Source of the DNA: Nonomuraea dietziae
GTDB lineage: Bacteria; Actinomycetota; Actinomycetes; Streptosporangiales; Streptosporangiaceae
Assembly: GCF_014195505.1 (NCBI RefSeq)
Contig: NZ_JACIBV010000003.1
Span: forward strand, 124,001-188,000
DNA: 64,000 nucleotides
Reading direction: 5' to 3'
Part shown: piece after piece, positions 53,035 through 62,865 of the stretch
Numbering within the stretch: position 1 is the first letter of the stretch
How the letters are laid out: the number at the start of each line of letters is the position of its first letter
Translations under genes and position numbers: made by a program
Notes under the pieces: model-generated
The model's input: only the letters and a program-made list of their open reading frames with translations
Told to the model about the DNA's origin: nothing
Databases searched by the model: none

Positions 53035-54615
53035 CTACTCCACGCCAAGGCGGAGCTTGGCGGGACTTGCTTGGCTGACGGCCGCGTTCGCGGTTTGGCG
53101 AACCGGTACCGGGAAGGGATGCCCGGGGATCGAGACATCCTGGGCAGGCAAGGTGCCTGAGACGAGGAAGTCTGCGCCGATCTGGTTGGCCGCCGAATTG
53201 TTGAGTGCAAGAGGGCCGAAGACAACGCCGTGCTTTCCTGCGTTCACCTCCGTCACCAATCGGGACGACGGCAGCAACTGGCGCAGGGCTCGCGCTCCCT
53301 CGATCGGAGTGGAGGGGTCACCTTCCGAATTGAAGATCAGAATCGGCGGTACCTGGTCGGGGTCGGGAAGTGCTCGCTCCTGGGCGGGCACGGGCCAGTT
53401 CTGGCATGCGGCGTTGTACCACGTGTTGTACCAGACCGCGTAGTTCGGATACCGGCTGGCGTGCTCGGTCGCGTCTCGCTCCCAGGTCTCCCTGTCTCTC
53501 GGCCAAGGAGAGTCCGTGCAGGAAACCGCGTTGAAGATCGACAGGAAGTTGTGGTTGGCGGGTGTGGCCAGATTTGGTGTGACCGCCTTGAGGCGCGTGT
53601 CGTCATTGCGGTTGACGAAGTCGCTGATCGCCTGGGTGAAGTTCTGCCAGCCGCCCTCGCTGTACATGGTGTCGAACGTGGCGAGGATGAACTCGAACGG
53701 CCCGGCATGACCGCGAGGAGCGCGCCGCAGATCGGCTATCACGGTGTCCCACGCGGCCCGCACCTGATCCTTGGTCGTCCCGAGCCCGAAGACGTCGTCA
53801 TAGCGAGCGACCCATTCGAAGTAGGTGTCCCGCCGTCTGTGCATCGCCGGATTCTGGCCCAGCACCGCCCACCCTTGGTAGGCCATTTCGCGCGGAGTCG
53901 GGTTGACGGCGCTGTCGAGGATGACGCGGTCCAGGCGATTGGGAAACGCCGAGGCGTAGGCGATGCCCAGGTACGTGCCGTAGGAGAAGCCGAGGTAGCT
54001 GATCTTCTCCTCGCCCAGCGCCTGGCGGATCCGGTCCATGTCCATGGCCACGGTCTTCGTGTTTACGAACGGCAGCATGTTGCCGGCATTTCGCTCGCAG
54101 GCTGCTGAGAACTCGCCCAGAAGCTTCCACCAAGTTTCCCGCTGCGATGCCGCATCGGGGTCGGGCAGCGGGGAACTCCAGGCGGACAGGTCGCCGCAGG
54201 ACATCGGTGTGGAATGCGCCACTCCCCGCGGGTCCATGCCGATAACGTCGTACATTTTCAGCACGGAGGACGGAATGCGGGTCTGCCCCGTCGAAGAGAC
54301 GGCTGTCAACCGGCCGGCATATTCGGCAGCACCTCCTCCTGGCCCGCCAGGGTTCAGAAACAAAACGCCGCGTCGCGTTGCCGGATCGGTGGCCTTTGCC
54401 CTCGAGATGGTTACGGCGACCTTAGCGCCGAATGGGCGACTGTAGTCCAGCGGAACCTGCAGTGTTGCACAGTCGAGGTGCGGATAGGGAGTGGCGAGAT
54501 CCTGTGGACACGCTCCGAACTGTAATCCTCCTGTTTTAGCAGCGGAGGCAGAAGGGGTCGAACAGACGCTGGCGATGAGCGCGATGATACCGATTAGTAG
54601 AGGGATGCGTTTCAC
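53035..54615 (-). CDS. Secreted alpha/beta hydrolase, TAP/SlpD-like tripeptidyl aminopeptidase
   Basis: 526 aa from GTG 54615 (GGAG six bases upstream). The signal peptide is MKRIPLLIGIIALIASVCSTPSASAA. The fold has an oxyanion loop LFLNPGGPGGG, the nucleophile in YLGFSYGTYLGIAYA, an acid in NSEGDPSTPIEGA and the catalytic His in NAGKHGVVFG, with the TAP C-terminal domain. Such enzymes release tripeptides or hydrolyse prolyl peptides outside the cell. It lies next to another secreted peptidase on the same strand, 358 bp apart, perhaps for peptide scavenging. Confidence 0.9.
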   Translation of the reverse strand: MKRIPLLIGIIALIASVCSTPSASAAKTGGLQFGACPQDLATPYPHLDCATLQVPLDYSRPFGAKVAVTISRAKATDPATRRGVLFLNPGGPGGGAAEYAGRLTAVSSTGQTRIPSSVLKMYDVIGMDPRGVAHSTPMSCGDLSAWSSPLPDPDAASQRETWWKLLGEFSAACERNAGNMLPFVNTKTVAMDMDRIRQALGEEKISYLGFSYGTYLGIAYASAFPNRLDRVILDSAVNPTPREMAYQGWAVLGQNPAMHRRRDTYFEWVARYDDVFGLGTTKDQVRAAWDTVIADLRRAPRGHAGPFEFILATFDTMYSEGGWQNFTQAISDFVNRNDDTRLKAVTPNLATPANHNFLSIFNAVSCTDSPWPRDRETWERDATEHASRYPNYAVWYNTWYNAACQNWPVPAQERALPDPDQVPPILIFNSEGDPSTPIEGARALRQLLPSSRLVTEVNAGKHGVVFGPLALNNSAANQIGADFLVSGTLPAQDVSIPGHPFPVPVRQTANAAVSQASPAKLRLGVE

Positions 54616-54973
54616 GTTATCTCCGATTGACGTAAACAAGAGGCCGATCGCCGGTTCTCACGCACGTGGAGAGGCTCGGCAGGAGAAGGAAGAATCATGC
54701 CAAATAAGAAACCGAGTTCCTGTCAGGGTTCCTTGTGGGACACAAAAGCGACCATACCTGACCGCCCGGCATTAGTTCGTGCGTGTAATCCTTCGACGTC
54801 ACCGATCCATATGGAGGGGCTCGTGCGCCAACCTTGAAGTAGACCGGACCGTCGGCGATCAAGTAGACGCTTGAGCACATCTGCTTGATCGCCTGGGCGG
54901 TTCTCCCGAAGTGGATGGTCGTCGGCCAGTCGTTCCGAAGCTGGTGCGCCTGACCAGGCGCCTGATCGCTCTG
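54616..54973 (-). other. Gap between peptidase genes with a small orphan frame
   Basis: A minus-strand frame of about 95 codons ending at 54695 reads APGQAHQLRNDWPTTIHFGRTAQAIKQMCSSVYLIADGPVYFKVGARAPPYGSVTSKDYTHELMPGGQVWSLLCPTRNPDR. It looks protein-like, but its only ATG (54880) leaves 61 aa. It may be the remnant of a small secreted protein gene. Confidence 0.35.
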
Positions 54974-56869
54974 CTACCTGGGAGCCACAGGCAGGGTGAG
55001 AGAGCTCTTGCCAAGGTCGATCTCGAACTCCGTCAGCTGCCAGGGCTCGTTGCCCGGTTCGGGGGCGTGCGAGCACCAGTCGGTTCCGGGCACTTCCATG
55101 CTCGTACAGTTCGTCCCGGCGATCACTAGGCCGATACGGTGGCCCGGCTTGAAGACGTAGTCGTTCGGCTGCAGCTTCAGGTTGTAGGTGTAGTACTTGT
55201 CTGCCACCACCGGAGAATCGGAGAGCAGGCTGTTGCGGTTCTCCGTGTCGATCGTCGTCTTGCTCACGATCTCGAACGGTCGTGTCACCAGGTCATGGAC
55301 GTACCGGGGATAGCACCCTGTGTCGGCCGTGGTTCCGGCACCGAAACAGTCTTCGCCGGACCCCGGCTTGATCCCCTCAGTGAACGGGGCATCGTCTTCG
55401 CTAGTGTTGGGGTAGGAGTCGGTCCCGTAGTCCACCAGGAATGCCGATAGAGGCGTGCCCGAGGCACTGGCCTTCGCCGACAATGTCACCTCCGCCACAC
55501 CGCTGACCCTCATCTCCTTGGTCAGCGGTTTTCCGAGAAAGGCGACCCTGGTGGACCTGTCCGTCTCTGGGCTCGCGACTATGTCTTTCTCTCGCTCGTC
55601 GTACTTCTCGAAGAAGAGGGCATGACCGCTTGTGCTCGGCTGCGTCTCTGACAGCGTTTCATGCTCCAGCCACAACTTCTTGGTAGTGGCGTTGTCTGCG
55701 GGCCAGGCCGCATAGGTGTCCCATTGGTTGGGAGCGTGCTCGATCTGGACCTGCGGTTCGCTCATGACACCGTTCTCGATGCCGAGCAGCCAGTGGTCGA
55801 GCCAGCGATGAAGCTGCGGTAGCCAGCGTTCGCGGTGAGAGTTGATCGGATCGACGTGAGCCATCTGCGTCAACATGAGCTTGCGCGGAACGCCTGCCGA
55901 CTTCACCGAGTTCCATGCGTCCAGCGCGAGGTCTGGAGTGACGTTGTAGTCGTTGAGACCGTGCACCATGAAGACGCTGGCCTTGAGATTCGACGCGGCG
56001 GCCCCACGGTAATCGCGTTCGGCGAACCACGAGGTGTACGTCGCGTCTCGCTCGTCGGTGGCGGCGGGGATTTCGTCGTAGACCGCAGCACATCGGTTCG
56101 GATCGAGCTTTGAGGTCCAGCCGTCGGAAACGGCCGAGTATCGCGGATAGTCCGCGAAGCGCGGCAGACCATTGAGACGCAGGTAGCCGTACCAGCTGTT
56201 GAAGGCGGCGATCGGTACGATGGTCTTCAGGTTGGGCACGTTCAGCGTGGCCGCGATGTTGGCCAGGACTCCGGGTCGCGATTTTCCGATCATGCCGACG
56301 TTGCCGGAGTCCCAGTCGGCCTGGACCGCCTGACCCGACTTTCCGACGGCGCTCGCGCGCCCGTCTAACCAGTCCAGAGCTGCCTTGACGCCGGCCATCA
56401 CCTCCTTACCGTCGACGGTCGCGCAACCCTCGGAGAAGCGGGTGCCGGGCAGGTCGACCTGGACGACGGCATAGCCTCGCGGCACGAAGTAATTGTCGTA
56501 GTACCCCTTGAATTTGCTGGGTACGCCGTCGTCCTCCTCGTCCTTGTACCCTCCCGAATAGTCCGGGCGGTAGCGGCCGTCGCGCGATTGTGCGCTCAGG
56601 GCCGCTGGAGCGAAGTACGGGCTGGCTTCGAAGATCACCGGCACCTTGAGTCCAGCCGCGGTCTCCTTGGGCCGGATAACGTCGACGACGATGCGATCCT
56701 TCTGCCCGTCGCGGTCACCGTCAACCGGCGACTCCACATAGACGGTTTCCCGGATGGCATCCGTGTAGGAGTAATTTGGTTGGCTCAGGTCGCTTCGTGG
56801 CTGTGCTGCCGCCGTACCCGGCGTCGCGACGGCGATGAGTGCTCCTGCCACAATCACGGTTAAGGGCAT
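54974..56869 (-). CDS. Secreted X-Pro dipeptidyl-peptidase-like protein (S15 type)
   Basis: 631 aa from ATG 56869; a TTG at 56878 with AGGTGGA upstream is an alternative. The signal peptide MPLTVIVAGALIAVATPGTAAAQ is followed by the CocE/S15 domain (RIVVDVIRPKETAAGLKVPVIFEASPYF; YAVVQVDLPGTRFSEGC). The nucleophile region reads GMIGKSRPGVLAN, where Arg replaces the Tyr usual after the Ser. The acid is in VHGLNDYNV and the His in TQMAHVDP. The C-terminal jelly-roll (TRVAFLGKPLTKEMRVSGVAEVTLSAKAS ... FKPGHRIGLVIAG) is complete. It probably cleaves Xaa-Pro dipeptides outside the cell. Confidence 0.9.
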   Translation of the reverse strand: MPLTVIVAGALIAVATPGTAAAQPRSDLSQPNYSYTDAIRETVYVESPVDGDRDGQKDRIVVDVIRPKETAAGLKVPVIFEASPYFAPAALSAQSRDGRYRPDYSGGYKDEEDDGVPSKFKGYYDNYFVPRGYAVVQVDLPGTRFSEGCATVDGKEVMAGVKAALDWLDGRASAVGKSGQAVQADWDSGNVGMIGKSRPGVLANIAATLNVPNLKTIVPIAAFNSWYGYLRLNGLPRFADYPRYSAVSDGWTSKLDPNRCAAVYDEIPAATDERDATYTSWFAERDYRGAAASNLKASVFMVHGLNDYNVTPDLALDAWNSVKSAGVPRKLMLTQMAHVDPINSHRERWLPQLHRWLDHWLLGIENGVMSEPQVQIEHAPNQWDTYAAWPADNATTKKLWLEHETLSETQPSTSGHALFFEKYDEREKDIVASPETDRSTRVAFLGKPLTKEMRVSGVAEVTLSAKASASGTPLSAFLVDYGTDSYPNTSEDDAPFTEGIKPGSGEDCFGAGTTADTGCYPRYVHDLVTRPFEIVSKTTIDTENRNSLLSDSPVVADKYYTYNLKLQPNDYVFKPGHRIGLVIAGTNCTSMEVPGTDWCSHAPEPGNEPWQLTEFEIDLGKSSLTLPVAPR

Positions 56870-57150
56870 TCTCGACAAGGTTCGTCCACCTATGCTCAAG
56901 ACATGATCTGCGTCGCCATACTGCCAACAATCATCCTTTGGTGGGGATGGGTAAAAGCGCCAAAGTTCGTATGTTGACTGCCAAATTGACGCCCTCTCGT
57001 GTCCCGTTCCGGGATACAGTCTTGGAGGAGACCCAGGGTTGTGCTGCCTATGCGCGCGACTTCCGTGTTGGCGACACTGACGTGCGCCTGCTTGCCATCG
57101 GCACCTCCACAGCATGGCGCCAGGCCCTCGCATGTCGACCTCCAGTCGTC

Positions 57151-58044
57151 CTAAGGCCTGTCTGATAATTCGGTTTGGCGGAGCCAGAGCATGAGTGAGG
57201 CAATGGTGACGCCCTCGAGGTATCGGCGGGCGAGCTTGTCGTAGCGGGTGGCGACGGCTCGCCACTGCTTGAGCCTGGCAAAACACCGCTCGACTAGGTT
57301 GTGGTCCTTGTAGGTGGTCGCGTTGAAGACGGGCGGGCGGCCTCCGCGGCTGCCTTTCCGCTTGCGGTTGGCGATCTGGTCCCGTCGTTCCGGGATGACC
57401 GCCTGGATGCCGCGTCGTCGTAGGTACGTGCGGATCTTCTGGGAGGAGTAGCCCTTATCGGCCGACCAGCCGGTCCGGCCTGGTACGCGGACGACCGAGG
57501 CGGCGGCGCAGCTGGAACGTGGCCATCACTGCCTCGAAGGCGGTGCAGTCGTTGACGTTGCCGCCGGTCAGATGCGCCGTGAGCGGCAGGCCGCGATCTT
57601 CGGTGATCAGGTGGAGCTTGGTGGTCAGCCCGCCTCGGGATCGTCCGAGCACCTGCCGGTTTTGCGATTGCTTCGTATCGATCGTCCCGCCGTGGTCCTC
57701 CTTTTTCGGGCGCCGGCAGCGTGCTGGTGAGCGCGGGCGATGGTCGAGTCGATGCTGCCCGTCAACCCGCCCGTGCCGATCGCGTCGTCCTTGACCTGCA
57801 AGTCCTCCAACAGGCGGGCCCAGGTGCCGTCTTCTTCCCAGCGTTTGAACCGTCCGTAGCAGGTTTGCCAGGGGCCGTAGCGTTCGGGGATGTCTCGCCA
57901 GGGCGCCCCGGTCCGCAGCCTCCACAAGATCCCGTTGATGACCTCGCGGTGATCGCGCCAGGGACGTCCCCCGCCGTCCGCCACGGGCAGCAGGGGCTCG
58001 ATCCGTTGCCAGGCCTTGTCGGTCAGCTCACCTCGTCGCACCAC
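57151..58044 (-). pseudogene. IS5-family transposase in three frames
   Basis: MVRRGELTDKAWQRIEPLLPVADGGGRPWRDHREVINGILWRLRTGAPWRDIPERYGPWQTCYGRFKRWEEDGTW to SIDSTIARAHQHAAGAR (first Asp) shifts at GAAAAAGGAGG to HGGTIDTKQSQNRQVLGRSRGGLTTKLHLITEDRGLPL. The last third (KRKGSRGGRPPVFNATTYKDHNLVERCFARLKQWRAVATRYDKLARRYLEGV) is in another frame. The first shift may be programmed; the second (near 57455) is probably a mutation. The stop TAG is supplied by the flanking TA target. Confidence 0.8.
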
Positions 58045-58091
58045 GAAGGATCATCTAACCGCACCGCCGAGATCATTTATCAGACACGCCT
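57154..58091. mobile_element. IS5-family element (938 bp)
   Basis: Ends AGGCCTGTCTGATAA and, inverted, AGGCGTGTCTGATAA, with TA duplicated at 57152-57153 and 58092-58093. Confidence 0.85.
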
Positions 58092-58415
58092 TAGCGATGA
58101 CCTGCTCACAGCCGTCGTGCGCGCGTTTCGGTGGGCCTCGTCATCATGAACCCCACCCTGATCCCATCGACTGGGCTGCGGACCAGCGACCGCATGACCA
58201 GGCAACGTAGGCGTCCACGAGATGCCGTTCACGTCCTTACTGGCCCTGCCTAGCACCGCCCGCGATTTGACCACAGCCTCAACAGTCGGCCTGATCAATG
58301 GGGGGCAGAATGCCGATGGCAAGAAAGATGCCTAAATCGGCAGTTATCAGTCTGGCTTATGCGGGCCCGGGGGTGCATTCTTCATCTATCCGCTAATGAG
58401 GAATTGGAGTGACTC
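58092..58415. other. Intergenic stretch without a recognisable gene
   Basis: Short frames only. The final 20 bases provide the ribosome binding site for the small secreted peptide gene. Confidence 0.4.
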
Positions 58416-58562
58416 ATGAAGCGCGTTCTCATGGGGACGATTGCCGCCATGCTCCTGACTGGCGGGATCACCGCTGCGATCGCTGCACCGGCGAGCGCGG
58501 ACACTGTGCAGACCACGGGTGCTTCGCCTGTGAGCGTCTCGCCTGACAACCGCGACATGTAG
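58416..58562 (+). CDS. 48-aa secreted peptide or truncated exported protein
   Basis: MKRVLMGTIAAMLLTGGITAAIAAPASADTVQ is a textbook Sec signal peptide with an ASA cleavage site, followed by only about 19 residues and TAG. TTGGAGTG places GGAG seven bases before the ATG. Either a genuine small exported peptide or the beginning of a gene cut off by the IS30/ISL3 rearrangements just downstream. Confidence 0.55.
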   Translation: MKRVLMGTIAAMLLTGGITAAIAAPASADTVQTTGASPVSVSPDNRDM

Positions 58563-58685
58563 CGACGCGCAGTGCCCCGCCACGCGGCCAATTCCTCCCT
58601 TCTAGCGGTCGTCGCAAACACCCCAGCATGGGGCGTGCGGTGGAGTTCGAGATCCGGTCCCCTTAGCGGCGACGGAAGCTGACCT

Positions 58686-58793
58686 GTGAGCGGGAGGAAT
58701 ACGTCCAGCTTATGGATCAAGGCTTCAGCAGCATGGAAGCGTGTCGCCTGGTCGGGATCAACTACCGGACCGGGAAGCGGTGGCGGAACGGCT
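58686..58793 (+). pseudogene. IS30-type transposase, N-terminal fragment
   Basis: REEYVQLMDQGFSSMEACRLVGINYRTGKRWRNG resembles the N-terminal helix-turn-helix of IS30-family transposases. It is directly joined to the truncated ISL3 copy at about 58793. Confidence 0.55.
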
Positions 58794-59753
58794 CTTCGGC
58801 CAGGCGGCGTGGCAGGTGCTCGCGGTAGGGATCGACCAGTCCGAGTCCCTGGTCGAGGAGGGTGTGGACCTGCGCGTGCTTGCGGCGGGTCCGTTCGGCG
58901 AGCGCACCGGTGCGGCGCGGCCCTGCTGTGTGCCAGCAGCGGCTGTGGGCAACCACGCTCTTCTCCACCGCGGCGGCCAAGCCGTGCCACAGATGCCACC
59001 GGTCGCTGACCTGCACCGCATCCGGTGCGCCCTGGCGGATGGCTTCGGCGTAGGCGGCCGAGCCGTCGCGGCACACGACCTGGACGCCTGGGTGCTCACG
59101 CAACCACGTGATCAACGTGGAGGACTTGCGGTCGGGCAGCACATCGATGCGGCGGTGGGTGACCGCGTCGATGAGCAAGGTCGCATAGCGGTTGCCGCGC
59201 CGCAGCGCGAAGTCGTCCACGCTCAGCACCGCTGGCACCGGCCCGGCCGGGGCCGGAACGCTCATCAACAAGCGCAGCACCGTGGTACGCGAGACCGTCA
59301 CCGGCAGGCGGGACAGCACAGCCGTGCCGGCGCGGCCGGCCAGCACCACCGCCAGGTCCACGATCAGCGCGGCCAGCCCCACGGTGCGGCGGGCATACCG
59401 GGCCGCCACCTGCGGGACCTGTTCACGGAACGTCTGCTGCATACATCCGCGGGCTTCGCACACCAGCCGGCGTATGCGCAGGTCGACGACCACCGTGCGG
59501 CTACCGACCGGCACATCCGCCAGACGTCGCATGTGGTAGGCGTGCACCCGCCGGGTCAGGACTCCACACGCGGGGCAGGATGCCGCCACCGATCGTGTCC
59601 GGGCCCGTACCCGCACGACCCGCGATTCTTCGGTCACCTGTTCGAGGACCATATCGGCCAACTGCGGGAACAGCATCTTCAAGATCTTCGAAGCACACCA
59701 AGATCACCATGCTAGCCCGCACACTCCGTCACCACCGAATTCGTGCCGGAGCC
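58793..59753 (-). pseudogene. ISL3-family element, truncated and internally deleted copy
   Basis: The end GGCTCCGGCACGAATTCGGTGGTGAC is at 59753. The transposase starts at 59682 (MKMLFPQLADMVLEQVTEESRVVRV) and is nearly identical to the copy at 51180 up to HTLLDQGLGL. There about 105 bp are missing, and the sequence stops after YREHLPRRLAEE. The C-terminal Glu-containing part and the right end are lost. Confidence 0.85.
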
Positions 59754-59974
59754 CGGTTTCGTGTGCGACGCCAGCGTGAGCATGAGCTCCGGTCTGAGTG
59801 CTTGGTCCCTTACGGCTGATCATGCCATGGCCCGTTACCGCGCCAGGTCGTCGATTCACCTCGCTCACCCGGTTGCTCAAGGCCAGGGTGTGATGTTGGG
59901 GTTGGCGGTCTTGCGGCGTGGAGACTCCGGATCCAGGCCGTCGGATTCGAACATCATTATCCCGACGGCACGCC

Positions 59975-60120
59975 CGCGACGGCTTCCTGATCCAGCTGCT
60001 GGCCGCGACCGGCATGAGGATCGGAGAGGCGTTAGGACTCCGCCGCGAGGACATGCACCTGCTGCCGGACTCTCGGGTGCTGCGCTGCCGTCACGAGGGG
60101 CCGCACGTTCACGTCCGGCG
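59975..60120 (+). pseudogene. Tyrosine recombinase fragment
   Basis: RDGFLIQLLAATGMRIGEALGLRREDMHLLPDSRVLRC carries the box I Arg region (TGMRIGEALGL) of phage-type integrases, followed by GPHVHVRRR. Nothing else of the gene is readable, and neither the box II His-x-x-Arg nor the Tyr is present. The neighbouring sequence 59754-60363 holds no other gene. Confidence 0.6.
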
Positions 60121-60363
60121 GCGCCTACCGACTCCGACAAGCGCGAGGCCGTGGAGATGATGGCCGCCCCGAGAAGGCAGGCGCGGGCGTGAGCGGCCGC
60201 CGAGGCGGTCGCCCTTCGCCGCGACCTCCACCGCAAGGGGGACGCGCACGCCGCCGCCTGGTCCCCGCCACCGCGCGCCGATACGTCAGCATGGACGTCC
60301 GAACGGCAGGCCACCCACCAACGACCTCGCCCAAGGCTCGCCATGACGAGGTAGGTTTCGAGG

Positions 60364-60870
60364 ATGACGACGAGTCCGGTGGACGACATCCTGAGGCACG
60401 CCCGCGCGGCGTACGGGGACTTGAGGAAGCCGGACTACTTCTTCTTCCGGCACGCCCAGGAGAACAACCCCTGGGCCGGCCTGCTGAAGTTTCTGTCCGC
60501 CCGGTTCAAGCTCGAGGACTGGTCGGACTGGGAGGACGGGGTCGGATTTTCCTACGAAGTGCGCAGCCGGGCGGACTCCAAGCGGTCGTGGAGCCTGTGG
60601 CTGTCGGCGGTCGGGCCCTACGCGTTCCTGTGCGCCAACGCCGCCGTCGCCGAGACCCTGCGGCGGCAGGACGTGATCACGTCTGCGGACGAGACGGACC
60701 CCGACCGTGCCGAACTGGTGCGCGAGCTGCATGCGGCGGGCGCCACCCTGCTTACCGCCGACGAGATCGAGACGACCGTCGACTTCACATCATTCGAAGG
60801 CAAGTACCCCGCTTCGACCTTCGTCCTGCTCTTCGGCGAGGAAGACGTGCCCTGGTGGCACGAGTCGTAA
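60364..60870 (+). CDS. Unrecognised 168-aa cytoplasmic protein
   Basis: MTTSPVDDILRHARAAYGDLRKPDYFFFRHAQENNPWAGLLKFLSARFKLEDWSDWEDGVGFSYEVRSRADSKRSWSLWLSAVGPYAFLCAN. Acidic and Trp-rich, without signal peptide. Its size, acidity and position among fragments resemble toxin-immunity proteins, but no family is recognised. CGAGG lies directly before the ATG. Confidence 0.55.
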   Translation: MTTSPVDDILRHARAAYGDLRKPDYFFFRHAQENNPWAGLLKFLSARFKLEDWSDWEDGVGFSYEVRSRADSKRSWSLWLSAVGPYAFLCANAAVAETLRRQDVITSADETDPDRAELVRELHAAGATLLTADEIETTVDFTSFEGKYPASTFVLLFGEEDVPWWHES

Positions 60871-61095
60871 TGGTCCATGTCAAGGGGCTGCGTGGGTTGC
60901 TGCCGTGTCGGCAACGGCGGGTGCGAAGAGCCGGTTATTGCGCAGCAACGCGCCCACAGCACGTCGACCATAACCCCCGCTGGCCAGCGAGAGGTGTCGG
61001 TCAAGCACAGTTGGACTGGCACTCCAGTACCCGGCGGCCGTGCACTACCGGAGCGCAATGGGAGCCCCCGGCCGACCTGTCGACCCACCCCGCCA

Positions 61096-61397
61096 AAAGC
61101 GCCTAACAGAATGATCTCCGGTGTGCTTTGATCTCTCGCTGTAGCGGTCGTGAGAGGAGCACGGGTGGCGCGGGCCAAGCCGTGGGAGGTCAGTGACGAG
61201 CTGTGGGCGGTGATCGAGCCGTTGTTGCCCCAGCGTGGGCAAACACCGCTGGGTCGTAGAGCAGACGTTCGCCCTGCTGCATGCCTTTCGACGCCTGCGC
61301 ATCCGTTGGGAGGTCCGCGCCGACATCCACGAGGCCTTCCTCAAGTTGCCTGCGCACTCATCTGCTGGCGACGCCTCGCCTCATTGCGTTAGCAGCT
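61096..61397. mobile_element. Internally deleted, MITE-like copy of the 48-kb IS5-type element
   Basis: Both termini of the element at 48064-48952 are present, nearly unchanged (AAAGCGCCTAACAGAATGAT ... GCGTTAGCAGCT). About 587 bp of the transposase gene are removed, joining LLPQR to the sequence for GKHRWVVEQTF. It has no coding capacity but could be moved by the intact relative. No clear target duplication is seen. Confidence 0.8.
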
Positions 61398-61514
61398 CTA
61401 AAGCTGACGTGATCAACGGCCTGTCCCGCCGCACAAGCGCGGCAACCTGACGGTGCCCGGAATAGGTCGGGCACTCTCCCTTGGACGTCGCGAAAGCCTG
61501 CCGAGCGGGACCGC

Positions 61515-61860
61515 GTGCTCGTCGTCGCGGTCCCCGACACGGCGGGCACCGCCCCGCTGGACGTCAATCTGGAAGTCGCGGCCCTCACCGAGCTGTTACC
61601 GGGTCGGTGCACCGTCCGCCGGTCCACTGGCGCGACCCGTGATCAGGTGCTCGCCGATCTGCCGCGACACAGCCACGCGCACTTCGCCCGCCAGGGCGCC
61701 GCGGACACCGACAGCCCTCGGCACCGGGCCTCCTGCTGCACGACCAGCGGCTGGCGGTCACCGACGTGTCCCGACTGCGCCTCCGCGGGAAATTGGCCTA
61801 CCTGTCGCCGTGCGACACGCGAGCGGAGGCTATCTGCTGTGACGTACGCGACAGATTCGA
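61515..61860 (+). pseudogene. CHAT-domain fragment, frameshifted
   Basis: VLVVAVPDTAGTAPLDVNLEVAALTELLPGRCTVRRSTGATRDQVLADLPRHSHAHFARQGAADTDSP matches CHAT (caspase-like) domains. The continuation SRLRLRGKLAYLSPCDTRAEA is in another frame. The catalytic His motif HFACHG is changed to HFARQG, while the Cys of LSPCDT is kept. The protein is fragmentary and inactive. Confidence 0.6.
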
Positions 61861-62147
61861 TGGCCGGAGCCAAGCTTGCCATAGGGCATGGGCGCGTGGG
61901 CGCGCACGTGACGTTCCCGGACGCCCCATGCCCCGGACGCCCATGCCCTGGATGCCACGAGATGCCACCGTGAGCATGAGATCACGGGTGAAGGCTGCGG
62001 GTTGGTGACGGTAGGAGATCGATCGGATCGTCCTGGTTGATCATCGGGAGGTCGGCCGTCACGGTGACCGTGTTCCGAGTGACGTGAGTCACTAGCAACG
62101 GCCCTCCCCGGTATCGATAGGCAGGAGCTCGGAAGGGCCGTGCGAGC

Positions 62148-62640
62148 GTGCCCGAAGGCACCTTGATCACGGTAGAGGTCGACGCGGCTGAGGTCGAGCG
62201 GCGATTGCGAGCAGGCGAGATCACGTGCCCGTCCTGCGCGGGCGTGCTGACCGGGTGGGGGTTCGGGCGTCGACGCCGGCTGTGGGGCATGGGCGAGGCG
62301 CTGATCGAGGTGCAGCCGCGGCGGACGCGATGCAGCTCGTGCGCCCGGACGCATGTGTTGCTGCAGCGGGCTGACGGGGTCGAGGTGGTCGGGACCGCGT
62401 TGGAGGCGAAGGCCCAGGGCGCGGGCATCGGCGGATCGCCGCCAGTCTGGGCCGTCCGCCGTCGACGGTTCGGGGCTGGCTGAGACGGTTCGCCGCGTCG
62501 GCCGGGCGGGTGCGGGCCGCCTTCACCACGGTGTTGGTGCGGGTGGCGGGCAGCACGCAGCTGGTCCTTCCCGCAGCGACGGAGACCGCGTTCGCCGATG
62601 CGGTGGCCGCCGTCGTCGGTTGTCCATGGCGTGGGGCGGC
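62148..62640 (+). pseudogene. DUF6431-like zinc-ribbon/HTH protein, frameshifted
   Basis: GTG start: VEVDAAEVERRLRAGEITCPSCAGVLTGWGFGRRRRLWGMGEALIEVQPRRTRCSSCARTHVLLQRADGVEVVGTALEAKAQGAG has two CxxC pairs. A shift then gives HRRIAASLGRPPSTVRGWLRRFAASAGRVRAAF, a helix-turn-helix. This arrangement is common in small proteins beside actinobacterial IS elements. Confidence 0.6.
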
Positions 62641-62865
62641 GCTGTGGAACGGCAGGCCACATGCCGCCATCGCCTCCGAGAGGAGAAGCAGTCACACCCA
62701 ACCGACACACTCACACCCTGCAGTCCGAAAACTCCACACTGTAAGCGGCGGAGCGCTGGGAGTCACTGCCGCACCAAAGATCCTTACCAGCCCACGTCGG
62801 AGTGGGACAGCCGCCGATGTGATTGCTCAGTCCAGACCGCCTCGCGAATACCCAAGCCGACCAGA

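Noticed and set aside
52764..53078. Plus-strand frame of 104 codons between the IS256 element and the TAP-like gene
   Set aside because: It overlaps the end of the hydrolase gene, changes character halfway and has no family resemblance.
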